Assembly: GCA_018697195.1 (NCBI GenBank)
Contig: CM031866.1
Coordinates: 8,714,854-8,778,853 of the forward strand
Direction of reading: 5' to 3'
From: Certhia americana
Lineage: Eukaryota > Chordata > Aves > Passeriformes > Certhiidae
Length of the DNA stretch: 64,000 bases
Part shown: positions 36,701 through 46,765 of the stretch, in pieces
Layout: every line of letters starts with the position of its first letter
Numbering within the stretch: the stretch's first letter is position 1
Made by a program: the position numbers and the translations under genes
The notes under the pieces: generated by a model
Database searches by the model: none
Seen by the model: only the letters and a program-made list of their open reading frames with translations
What the model was told of the DNA's origin: nothing

Positions 36701-39700
36701 AAAATTCAACTTTGAATAAATTTAAATGAATAATAAAGCATTTACTTAAAAGCCATTTCCTCACCTGCATTCTTACAACAGAGTCCACATCTGGAAACTG
36801 TATTTTTAGGATATTTAATCCTCTTTACTCATTATACATAATCCTATTTTAGGCTATCGAAACGGTTGTCTCTGATTGGGACCACACATGTGAGCTATGG
36901 CTACTTTCTGATGTTTTGACACCATTTAGGACTACTGAGTTCACAGTACTTGCCTCCCTGAATACTTTCAGTCTCTCCAGTGTTTTCTGACGTTCCTGGC
37001 TTATCCAAGCTTTTTTCTTTTTCTCTTCCTCTTTTTGTTTGTCTCTCTTCTGCATTAAAACACAAGTAAGAGAGCCTTAGTGTGTGAAAACAAGCAGCTG
37101 CCAGACTCCCCAAGGCTGCTGTTTGGTACTCACTATCTGTATGCTGTGATGCTGCTGGAAGCGTTTTCTGCTCTCTTCTGCCTGCTGCAGTCTCTGCCGA
37201 TGGCTTGCTTCACATTGATCCTGGGGGAAGAGCAGAATTCATGCAACTCTCAGTCAGTTCATATTTCCTGTGCACCAGCTGTGCCATTAGCTCCTGTGCA
37301 CAGGCCATTAAATAGCAACCACGGCTGGGTGCCTGGCAGTGCCAAGAAAGATGGCTAAACTCAACTAGCATCAGATCTGAGACCCTGATGGCGAAATCTG
37401 TGGGACTTCTTCATGGCTAAAGCAAATGTTATCCTAATCAGTCATATTTTTATCCATGCTGCAGAAAAAATGCATCCAGATATGACCCAACACCTCTGTC
37501 TTACAGTTTGGTTAAAAAAAAAAAAAAAAAAAAGAGAAGGGAGACAAAAAGAAAAGAAGAAACAAGCTCATGCAAAGATATCAGGAAGGCAAGAAGAAAG
37601 CTAGCAGGGCACTACAAAAAACAAAGCTACTTCTCCCCCTCTCCCTTATATGCCTTAGTTCCCATGTACAAAAGGCAGGGAAGCAAAGGTATAGGAAGCA
37701 CAATGAATGCCTAGCAAGGGTATTTTCTGTTAGTAACAAGTGCCACAGAAAGGCTGCAGGCCTTAAATATTTTCTCTGGGAGTCACTTTTTGTCTCTGTA
37801 CAGAGGGGGATTATCCATATGGCTGGACAAGCATTTGCAAATGATGTGGCATTTGGCTTTAGTGTTATACAACCAATAGACAGCAATTAAGTAAATGAGA
37901 ACAGAACCAAAAGAAGTGTCTGCCAAGGAAGCAGTTACAAGCAAGAGACAATGATGGCTCACAGAGTTTCCAATGTAATTCCCAGTTTGCCCAGACTACT
38001 GAGGGATAAAAGGTCAGACAGACTTGAACCTAAACTCTGCACTCTGCCCCAGCAGAACTGCAGGTGTAAGGTAAACTCATCTTACTGAGAAGGTTCATGA
38101 GAGTCAACTTGTGTCTTCCTAGTGTTTGCTCTGAATGGGAAACAAAGGAAAAAACTGCCCTTTGCACAGAACTGAGAAGCTGGAGAGAGAACTGCAGGTG
38201 TTAGTTTCCCCTTCCTCCTGTTCAAAGGTAAAGTATCAGTGTGTGGGTTGTCCTGTCACTGCAGCTTCCTCCACAGAATGCCACTGTCCTCCTGTACTGC
38301 AGCTGCTCCAGAAAAGGCTGCTAGGGCAAAGCTCCAGCTGACCCCACAGGGCTCTGGTAAGGTCTAGCTGATGGGGGAACACCTGGGTCACCCAGGTAAG
38401 TTTGTGCTCTCTTTCTGAGCCAGTGACACACTTGCACCACACCACGGAGTGTAAAGCTGGCTTAAAATCACATTGCCCCTCTTTCTGCTTGCAGGCCTTG
38501 GCACTGAGTCACACATTATCTTGTACACGCCACCCAAACTTCCCTATTTGTTTCCTGTCCATCCCTCGTGAGTCAAGACATCAGCTGAAGAAAATGCACA
38601 TCTCCAGGACTGCATTTACTTTTTTGTTCCTGAGGTAGGCTCTCCTCGCACAGACAGTCCCACGCTTTGTCTCCAACTGCTTAGTCTTCTGCCTCAGCAT
38701 CGTCATTGCTGACAAGTTAGCGTAATGTTGTCCCATGACCTTGAGCTCCTCAGGATTTTCACATGTATCATAGTAAACAACTTCATCCTGTTTCTCTAAA
38801 AAGGCATTTGGCATTTTTTAAGAAACCAAAAATTGCCACAATTATTTAAACATTTAAAGAGCTAATGACATTTGAAAAGCCATTGAAGGCAGTGAGTTAG
38901 TAATGAGTAAGTGTAAAGCTCCAGAGCCGAGCTGGGTCCTTCACAGTCATATGCAAACATGTCACATTACTCACAGGGGTGCTTTGCAGGATCAAATTTA
39001 TGCTGTTAGCATTTGTTATTTAGCTTCCTCTTTCAAATGTCTCTCTGTGTTTTAACTCCTACCTTCACCAACTGGAGTTTTCCTGGAAAACGGATAACTC
39101 TTCTGATCAACACTGGGTGTCTGACTTTACTATTTACCACGCTTCAGTTATGTAACAAGTGGCAGCAATGTTTACTTCAGTGTACATGGTAACAGAGAAT
39201 TCATAAGCACAAATAAGAACACGACTGGTGCCTAACTTGGTGCAACTGTCAAAAAGAGACATTTAAACTGCAAGATAGTAGTATTCAGGTACTATTCTAT
39301 CTATAGCCACCTCTTTTTGCCATTACAGGATGCATTTTGTAATTTCTACATGTTAGATTAGAATAGATTATGATGAATTACAGGACCTATTTCATGATAC
39401 CCAGTTTCTGTGTGTAAATCTTGTAGCTTAATTAAAGCAGTTAAGCACTGTCAATATAAATTACTCCATGCTAAACCAGGGCATGCACATATCACAGCTG
39501 CTGGCAAGATGAGCAACCAGTGTAGCTTTTTCTTTAAAACTTGTGTTATCAAATTAGTTTCTAATCAAAAGACAAAATATCAGATGGTGCCACAGCATTA
39601 ATGTTTTCCAGCAATGCTTTCTACTAGCAAGACCCAAGCAATGATATCCCTTTTTTAACTGAAAATAGAGAAGGCAATGTAACTTCTGTGTTATGAATAT

Positions 39701-42700
39701 GTGTTTAAATAATATTTTATTCTCACCTTTAATCTGTCTCTTTATAGTGTCCAACTGTACAATAAGCAGCATCTCTTCATGTTTCAATACTTCAAGCTGT
39801 ACATTATATAATTCCAGCTGGGTTTCATAATACTGTATTTCCAGCTCCTCCACTATATTGATATTCTCTTCTTGTTCACCAAGATTCTCCATCTGTGACA
39901 GAAAGCAAAAAGCATCAGTAACAAAATATGCACACATGAAACATGTCTGGATGCACAATGCCTGTAAGGAGCCTGGTCTAACTAGAAGCTGCTTTGGTAT
40001 GGAAAACAGCAGAGCATTAGAAATGGCTTGGAGCAGAAACTCAGAGGACCAGAGAGCCTTATTAACCTGAAGTATAAATTTACCTTAAGTTTACCAGGAA
40101 AGACTTAATTATAATCTGCACAAATGATACTGCTCCTGAAAACAATTACAATGTACAGTACATTGCTGTTGGAGAATAAATATCAGGTAATCCTACAAGC
40201 AGTTAGAAGGCATAAGAGATTAGCATCGAGTAAGTATCTTAATTTTTCAGTGTCCATTGAAAATAATATCTGGTCTTTATCTCCCTAAAACTAAACAATT
40301 TCAAAGATTATTATCACAAATGCTCAAATGATACTTGAGCTGTAAAAGCATGTATCTTAAGCTTTGCTGTTTGTCCTCAAATATGCAGGAGCAATTAAAA
40401 AACTGCAGACAAGCATTTTCCACAATGTAAAACCGTGCTGAAAACCTAAATTTTTTCATAAAGACTTCAAAAGCCCGCTCTAGTGACTATTTTGGTAGGT
40501 TTTGATCAGCCCTTCAAAGAGCAGTGACAGAAAAGGAGGCTTTGTAAGGTCTTACGAGTCTCTGAATGCCAGTTCTCTTCTGTTTCAGGCACAACTCTCT
40601 TGCCCTCAGATGCTGAAGGGTTTCTTTTGCTAACATATATTTCAGGTTTTCTAGTCGTGGCAAAGCTGATGCCCAGGTGCTTTTACCAAATCTCTCCTCA
40701 TCTTGTTCCATCTGTTTGTGCATTGCTGCAGATTAAAACATGGCAGTAAAACATGAGAAATGCAGTGTACTAATAGCCCTTGTGTGTTTCTGAAGTATTA
40801 AAAATGCTAATCTTATTAAACGATTTTTGAAGCTCTAGAAATTACAAGATTACAAGGTTGAATTTGTGATCTTATACATGCAAAATACTGCACTGCACCA
40901 TGGAAACATATCCCAACAATTGCACAGCAACATACTCTGTTCACATGCTGAAATCCCTGAGGCTTTCAAAAAAAGCACCCATGGTTTTTGTGCAGAGGTT
41001 TGTAGCCTCAGGGAAGTACCCGGCAAGTCAAATCCAAGTTGTAAACCAAACTGGTCAAAAGATATAAATCTTAAGTGAATAAATTATTTCTTTCTTAAGT
41101 TGGACACTCACCCAAACCTCAGGCTCTGCAGAGAGGTAAGAAGAGCTTACTCAGTCACCTAAGCTGGGTATTCACATAACCCTTTGTGTAAATCATTGAT
41201 TACCTGCCAGAGCCTTTACAGTTTCCTTGAAGTAGTTCACTGTGATATCCTGAATAGAGCACACAGCACTCTCAGCCCTCTTAGTCCATTCTTCAGCATC
41301 CTTCTGCAAAGCTGCTACTCTTCTAGGCCCCAAATTATCATACTGCAAAGATTTCTGCAAGGACACAAAATTCTCAGTAACCACCTGGTTTCCACAGAGG
41401 TACAGGCACACTGTGCTACACTTGGAGATATTTCAAGCATGGTGGCAAACATGACCTTCCCCTCACCTGTCACAAAGTGAATCACTTCTCATTCCTACGT
41501 CTCATTCTCTAATGAGGCCAAATCAGAACCTTTGTTCCCCAATCCTGTCCTCGCATTTGAATTAATTTACTTTTACTTCTTAAAATATTTTTAAACTATC
41601 ATCTTTAAAATTACATCCAACACAAGTGTTTTTTTATTGTTACTAAAAGTAACTCTTCTATGTGCAATGTTCTATTTTTCCCCACGTGTTGACAGCACAT
41701 TGCACCAGCAGGTTCTCCAGTTTGGCAGTTCTTTCACACAGGAACAGGGATACAGAAAAGTAACATAAGACAATGTTTGCAAGTCCACAAAGGACACACA
41801 AGTACAAACCTAGTATCCTAATATACTTTTAAAAGAATTATATTTCAAATGAGCCTAAATATCCCTTACAGGGCTTTTTTTTTAATACAAACCTTGTTTC
41901 ATTCTTTCCAATTTCCACTTTAATTTTAAGAACAGTACACTGAACATTCTATTGTCACAGGTTTAGACCTTCAGTATCCAAACACCTTAATATAAACTTT
42001 AAACTGTTCTGCTATTTTTGAGAACATTAACAGCTCACTTTAACACACTACTTAAGGAAAATCAACACAGTAAATGGCTGTCATTTCCAGGGGCATCATA
42101 ACTTTCAGAACGTGCTTCCAGTTTAAGATGCACATAAAACGAAGTGAATACAGTGAACTCTGATATGTTTTCATCTGCAGTTCTAGCAGGTAGTAGCAGT
42201 AATAGAAAACTCCTTTGAGTGGGAAGGTCTTCTCTGTCTCCTGTTCTACCTCCACAACTGAGTTAATCTGGTGCATCAGCATTCCTGATGGGGGATGACA
42301 TTCTCAATGTAAAAAACTAATCCCATGGGAGGTGGCACAACAAAGGCTACTCATATTGCAGTAAATTCAGCCCTCCCAGAGAGTAAACCCAGGGAGGTGG
42401 AGCGTGGGGATATTCTCCATGTAAGTGGGACGCTGGTGGGAAGTCAACTGCAGTTCTAGTCAAGCCATTATCATGAACTCCACGAGCCTCTGAATTTGTC
42501 AGTCATGTTCGGTGGTTTGGCAGAGGAAAAAAAAGCAGGTACAGACAGAAGTGGGAATGTTACATGATTTGAGCTCAAACTGCTCCAAGAGCAGCTGATG
42601 CTGCATTATGTAGCTTAGCCTTTCACTTTGTAAAGGCAGACTTACCAGGATTTCCAGTTTGTACAGTGTCGCCAGCTCTCGCATATCTCTGAAGGGCTGC

Positions 42701-45700
42701 AGTAAATACTGGTAGAATTGTGTTGCCATGGTGACCAAATCCTGATAAGCTTCATCTTCTTCTTCATAAACCTTCATCAAAGCCACCATTGTGTCAGCAC
42801 TTTTATGCTGCTGCAGAACCTAGTAGAATAAAAGGTAAATCAGACACGGCTGCTTTGCATTCAGGTGTGCTGGATGCTGCCAGGCTCCTGTGGGAAGGAC
42901 CTGTCCTTCCCCAGCCAAGATTTCCCACTGCACAGGAGGCCTGTGACAGGCATTCTGCAGCCACTCCAGATGAAAATACTTCCAACACCACACTGGTAAA
43001 GGCATCAATTGCTGCACATTCCACCAGGAGCCTGCAAGGAGCATCCTGCCTAGGGTGTCTACTAGAAACATGCTAATAACTGTCTACAGATGACTTGGTT
43101 GCTGCTTTTTATAAACAAAAATGGAAATCTTGGGAAGTCTGTAATGGAAGAAAAAGCAAGGTATTCTTAAACTAGCTGTTCCATTGCTTCCACAATTACT
43201 AAAGGCCCGCTAATGAGTTTCTGGATCCAGAATTTCTGACTTCAGGCACAGAAAAAACAGATTGGCATTTACTTCTCATACACCCTGTGGCTAAGTTCCT
43301 TTAACATTTATATAATTTATAAAAGCTTATTCTAACCTCAGTTCAAGCGGCATTACACTCTGTAAGTCATAATTCTTCAAAGGAATTACTGCCTTTCGAT
43401 ACACAAGGCCGTATTTATTTCCTTCTATGACAAAATAAAAAGTCAGGAATTTCCCCTCAATTGCATTTGTTTACTGGTACCAATCAAAGCTTCCATGATT
43501 TTTCTTTGACACCAGCTGGCAGAGACCATGGCATGCTCTATGTGCCAGGATAGTGAGCTGGCTGTGAGAACACAGCTAAGTTCCACTGAGAAACAGACTT
43601 TCCTGGAAGGACAGTGTGTGCTCTGCAGATCCATAAAGAGGGAAGGGGATGGGAAGGGGGTGTGTGCTACTAATAGTGAGAAAAAGCATTTAAAAAAATA
43701 AGCTTGTGTTGTGTTGCAACTGAAAAGCACTGAAATTAAACCATCACCTTTGCTCTTGCCAGCTGAGTCTGGGTAAGACAGCAGAGCTCCTATGTATGGA
43801 GGAACTTCTCCAGAGAAAATCTGTGGAAGTCAGCTCAAGGGCATTTCCAACCCACTCTGTCTGCAGGCCTGGCACAGGCCAGACAGGGGAACAAGAGAAT
43901 CTGAATGGCAACATTTCTGATAATCCCAGAAGTGTGGCAGCCTCTCAGGCCTCCCCAGGAGCTTGTGGCAGCTCTGACACGGTCCTAGGGCCCACCTGCA
44001 GCAATTTCACAGTCTGCTTTTGCCCCACTATGGAAGTCAAGTATAAATTCAAGAGCTGACTTTCTGATTACTATGCTAAAAGCAAGAAGTGAGGGTCATG
44101 CTGTTCCTGGAGGATGCTTAGAGTGAGTAGAGGGGAAGTATTAGTGAAGGACACAAATGTAAAAAGGAAAAAAGGATGCTCTGGTACTTCAGGTTGGTTC
44201 AATGTCTATTTCTTGAGTCTTCCATTACTTGGTCTAGACTACAGTATAATGAATGTATGTCCCACTTAGGCCTGCACCACTCTACAACCCTTTTAGCCAT
44301 ATCTAAAATATAGCTGGAAATCACAGAGTAACTATCAGAGGCACCAAGCTGTACTTCACCACCAAGCCCCAAACTGCCACAGAGCTGAACATGCTTGTGC
44401 TGCTTCCAAAAGAACGTGGTGGCTGGAATGTTTTTATAACTGGGCTGTGAACTGTTAGTCAGTGACAGACACTGACTTTTGTATAAAACAAGGTACATGT
44501 TCATGTAAACTAAAGCTGTGTTTCTAAAAACAGTGTCTTTCTGAAAAAGTAGTGTTGTTTCATCTGTTAAATAGTGCAATAGGAAAGAGAAGGCTGAAGT
44601 CAACTGTTGCAACTTTCCTCCAAAGCATGATCACTTTAATAAAATACCTCTCAGCTTAATTTGCCAGAAAATAGACTGTAAACAGGTACTGCAAGAAACA
44701 GCAGCAACACACTGGTGAGTCTGAACTATCTGTAACTCGTCAACATTCCGATGTCCCAACTGCAACTCTGTTAGTACATACCACCCTTTGAATTCATGCT
44801 TACAAGAAGGGGAAAAGATCCAGGAACACATCTACAGGAAGAAGAAACCTAAGGTACCAAAAGAAGAAAGCGCTAACATCATCATTACTTCAATCATTAG
44901 GGCAGAATTTAACACTTAAAAAACAACAAATTTCTCTGAATAAACCCCACTTATTTGTACAGGACCAGGATTAAGTTTGTCTTGATAAAAGACCGAGAAT
45001 CCCTCAGTTATAAGCATTACTGCAAACACGTAGTCTGAGACCTTCACATGGAGGTTAGAAAATTAGCACATGATTGTATTCTCATCTTCGGTTACCGTTC
45101 CACCCATTGCCCAACACTGCTGGATGTTTTTAGCAATGTGTTTTTGTAGGAGTGCCTGCAGCTTAAGAGTGAGCCCCAATGCCTTACACTGACTGCCCAC
45201 GCAGAGGTGGCATATTCCCCACTTAACAGAGGTGCAGATGACACGCAGTACTTCAGAAAGGTGACTTCGTGGCTTCCAGACAATAAAAGTGTTTGTGTAA
45301 GCACAAATCAGAACACTGGACAATACCAGGAGCAAGCTGGTATCAGTGACTTGGTCACCCTCGCTCACGTGAGACTGGCGAGCGTGCCCCGATGGGTGAA
45401 GCCCCGCAGCAGCAGTGGCTGCCAGGCTTATCATGCCAGGTGAGCACTGAGCGCCAAGCTGAGGCTCAGACAGGTGCACCCCTGAGCTGAGCTGCAGCAC
45501 CGAGCACTGAAGGTAGTCCTACACCGAGGGCAGCCTTGTGCTGCCCGCAGGGGATGGCCCGGCAGCCCCCGGCCCCGCACCGCGGGTCCCCTCCGCCCCG
45601 CGCCCGGCCCCGGGCCCGTACCCGCCGCAGGGCCTCCTTGGCCCGGCTCAGGTGGCCGCGCAGGGCCTTCCCGCGGAGCTCGTGGAGGCTCTCGAAGTAC

Positions 45701-46161
45701 TCGTCATCGCAGCAGCGGTCGGCGGCGAAGAGAGTGTCCAGCACCACACGGCCGCCGCAGAGCTCCAGGGCCCAGCCCAGGTACAGCTCCAGAGCCCGGC
45801 ACAGCTCCTGCAGCTCGGCCTCATCCGGCGCGGCGCCGCCGGGGAACAGCAGGGCCCAGAGCCCGCCGGCGGCCGCGCCGGGCAGTGCGGGCGGCAGCTC
45901 GGGGAAAGCGGGCTCCAGGCGCGGGCACACGGCCGACAGCTGCCGGTGGATGCCGCGTAGGGCCGGCGCCGAGAAGAGCCCGGCCCAGCTCTGCGGGGCC
46001 TGCTCCGCCGCCTCCGCCCGCCCGTGGCAGGTCACCGCGAACGCGCCCTCCGCGCCGTTCCAACCCACGAGGAAGCGGAGCCGCGGCGGCGGCTGAGGCT
46101 CGGCGAAGGCGGTGTCGCGCACGGCCACCCACCCCTCCAGGCTGTCGGGCTGCGGCTCCAT
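33494..46161 (-). CDS. WHAMM: WHAMM, Arp2/3 nucleation-promoting factor (complete, ten coding exons)
   Basis: WHAMM binds ERGIC/Golgi and autophagic membranes and microtubules, and activates the Arp2/3 complex to build branched actin on them. Ten coding exons join in one frame to give a predicted 786 residues (human is about 809): N-terminal membrane-interaction domain (about 1-180), central coiled-coil region (about 240-520), proline-rich region with a 9+8 proline tract (about 630-650), WH2-1 (692-711) and WH2-2 (718-737), each ending LRKV, and a central-acidic tail (752-786) ending in AEWDS. The start MEPQPDSLEGW matches the family's N terminus and sits in a CpG island. WHAMM rather than its paralogue JMY is indicated by the short acidic tail, the N terminus and the HOMER2/FSD2 neighbours. 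Nine introns are supported; eight are GT-AG and one is GC-AG. The gene looks intact. Confidence 0.96.
33781..36068 (-). other. WHAMM intron 9, about 2.3 kb
   Basis: This is the GT-AG intron between the proline-rich exon and the WH2-CA exon. I see no further exon, repeat protein or RNA gene in it. The shorter WHAMM introns between 36.6 and 42.6 kb are similarly plain, apart from an A-rich low-complexity stretch at 37512-37565. Confidence 0.7.
36069..36582 (-). CDS. WHAMM: WHAMM exon 9: proline-rich region
   Basis: The exon has 514 bp: KCPAHVVLKTSRPQPLSPKL onward to SRRSINNCI plus one base. The acceptor follows a T-run and CAG, and the donor is GTAAGT. The conserved ADIPVQIFVTDGG segment precedes the polyproline tract (nine prolines, Leu, eight prolines), which is the expected profilin/profilin-actin and SH3-ligand region. 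The coding strand is C-rich and the plus strand correspondingly G-rich. Confidence 0.94.
36954..37049 (-). CDS. WHAMM: WHAMM exon 8: basic end of coiled coil, GC donor
   Basis: The exon has 96 bp (32 codons, phase 0): KRDKQKEEEKKKKAWISQER then QKTLERLKVFRE. The acceptor is ATGCAG. The most consistent donor is GCAAGT directly after GAG, a perfect AG|GCAAGT GC-type site. It gives FREK across the junction, against FKDK at the same place in mammalian WHAMM. Reading on would add residues with no counterpart. Confidence 0.88.
37134..37220 (-). CDS. WHAMM: WHAMM exon 7: coiled coil
   Basis: The exon has 87 bp (29 codons, phase 0): DQCEASHRQRLQQAEESRKR then FQQHHSIQI. The acceptor is CCCCCAG and the donor GTGAGT. 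The exon is short and its frame differs from the surrounding open frames, so it is easily missed. Its match to the family segment DQCxxxHxxRLQQAEES and HHSIQ places it securely. Confidence 0.95.
38620..38795 (-). CDS. WHAMM: WHAMM exon 6: coiled coil
   Basis: The exon has 176 bp and completes a Glu codon, then KQDEVVYYDTCENPEELKVM through CARRAYLRNKK. The acceptor is TTTTAG and the donor GTAAAT. The KQDEVVYYDxCENPEELKV block is nearly invariant in the family. Confidence 0.97.
39727..39892 (-). CDS. WHAMM: WHAMM exon 5: coiled coil
   Basis: The exon has 166 bp: MENLGEQEENINIVEELEIQ through LLIVQLDTIKRQIK plus one base. The acceptor is TCACAG and the donor GTGAGA. Confidence 0.96.
40556..40725 (-). 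CDS. WHAMM: WHAMM exon 4: coiled coil
   Basis: The exon has 170 bp: it completes an Ala codon, then MHKQMEQDEERFGKSTW through RARELCLKQKRTGIQRL. The acceptor is CTGCAG and the donor GTAAGA. It is charged helical sequence typical of the microtubule-binding coiled coil. Confidence 0.96.
41204..41354 (-). CDS. WHAMM: WHAMM exon 3: coiled coil start
   Basis: The exon has 151 bp: KSLQYDNLGPRRVAALQKDA through DITVNYFKETVKALA, plus one base of the next codon. The acceptor is TTGCAG and the donor GTAATC. The LGPRRV and SIQDITVNYF strings are shared by WHAMM and JMY. Confidence 0.97.
42646..42819 (-). CDS. WHAMM: WHAMM exon 2
   Basis: The exon has 174 bp (58 codons, phase 0): VLQQHKSADTMVALMKVYEE through LLQPFRDMRELATLYKLEIL. 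The acceptor is CTACTAG and the donor GTAAGT. It is a highly conserved helical segment linking the WMD to the coiled coil. Confidence 0.97.
42820..45621 (-). other. WHAMM intron 1, about 2.8 kb
   Basis: This GT-AG intron separates the CpG-island exon from exon 2. It carries three longish minus-strand open frames (44199-44612, 44631-44831, 45063-45500) with no recognised domain; the first two share a frame and are separated by a TGA. They are not needed for WHAMM. Confidence 0.75.
45622..46161 (-). CDS. WHAMM: WHAMM exon 1: membrane-interaction domain
   Basis: The exon contributes 540 coding bp (180 codons), starting at ATG 46161-46159 and ending KEALRR before the donor GTACGG. It contains LRFLVGWNGAEGAFAVTCHG and WALLFPGG, conserved parts of the WMD. 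It is very GC-rich and Ala/Leu/Arg-rich, which produces several long chance ORFs on the opposite strand. Confidence 0.95.
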
Positions 46162-46208
46162 CGCGACAGCGGCGACAGCGGCGACACCGCTCCGGCGGCC
46201 CCCGGAGC

Positions 46209-46335
46209 GAAACAGAAACCGAGCGCCGGGAGGGGCGGGGCCGTGAGCGCGTCACAGGCAGCTCCAGCGCCCATTGGCGGGATTGGCAGGGGGCGGGGGC
46301 AGAGGGGCGGGGCCGAGACAGAGGCGGGGCCAGGA
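46209..46335 (-). promoter_or_regulatory. WHAMM core promoter: GC boxes, CCAAT boxes, ISRE-like site
   Basis: Upstream of the ATG are several GGGGCGGGG-type GC boxes (about 46231-46241, 46288-46298, 46303-46313 and 46322-46331). Two ATTGG motifs at 46273-46277 and 46282-46286 read as CCAAT on the gene's strand. GAAACAGAAA at 46209-46218 fits the GAAANNGAAA core of an interferon-stimulated response element. The transcription start is not determinable from sequence. Use of these sites is inferred. Confidence 0.55.
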
Positions 46336-46430
46336 CGGCCCCTCACGGCTGGCGTGGGCAATAAACAGTGCGCTAGTAAAGGGAGCGGGAGGGACGGCCC
46401 CGGAAAGGGCGCTTTTCGCAGGATCGTGGA

Positions 46431-46459
46431 ATGGGATGGGATGGGATGGGTTGGGAGGG
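46431..46459. repeat. (ATGGG)n pentanucleotide repeat
   Basis: Short tandem ATGGG units, the last degenerating to TTGGG, sit between the WHAMM promoter and a CR1 fragment. Confidence 0.9.
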
Positions 46460-46519
46460 GACGCCGAAGAGAATCGCGTTCCCGTCCCTCTGCCACGGGC
46501 ACGGACTCCTGTCGCTAGG

Positions 46520-46765
46520 CCAGGCTGCTCAGAGTTCCATCCAGCCTGGCCTTGAGTCCCGTCAGGGATGGGGCATCCACACCTTCCCTGGGTAACCACT
46601 GCCAGGGCCTCAGCACTGACACAGTAAAGAATTTTTTTTCCCAATATGTAACCTAAAACGACTCTCAATTTGAGCCCGTTCCCTCTTATCCCGTCAGTAC
46701 ATGCTCTTGCAAATAATCTTGCCCCATCTTTCCTGTGAGTTTCCTTCAGGTACTGGAAGGGCCAG
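46520..46765 (-). mobile_element. CR1 LINE 3'-end fragment
   Basis: The plus strand shows the antisense of a CR1 3' end: GGCCAGGCTGCTCAGAGTTC, then CATCCAGCCTGGCCTTGAG, AGGGATGGGGCATCCACACC, an ACAGTAAAGAATT block, and CCATCTTTCCTGTGAGTTTC ending at GGTACTGGAAGG. It is less diverged than the copy near 31 kb. The fragment is 5'-truncated, as usual for CR1, and non-coding. Confidence 0.92.

Larger units (their letters stand above)
45538..46415. promoter_or_regulatory. CpG island over WHAMM exon 1 and promoter
   Basis: This is strongly GC-rich, CpG-dense sequence covering all of WHAMM coding exon 1 and about 250 bp upstream. It contrasts sharply with the AT-rich flanks. CpG islands of this kind mark TATA-less housekeeping-type promoters. 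Confidence 0.9.

Noticed and set aside
45536..46518. Several long open frames on both strands across the CpG island
   Set aside because: They are GC-rich shadows of WHAMM exon 1 and its promoter. Only the frame starting at 46161 on the minus strand continues into WHAMM exons.
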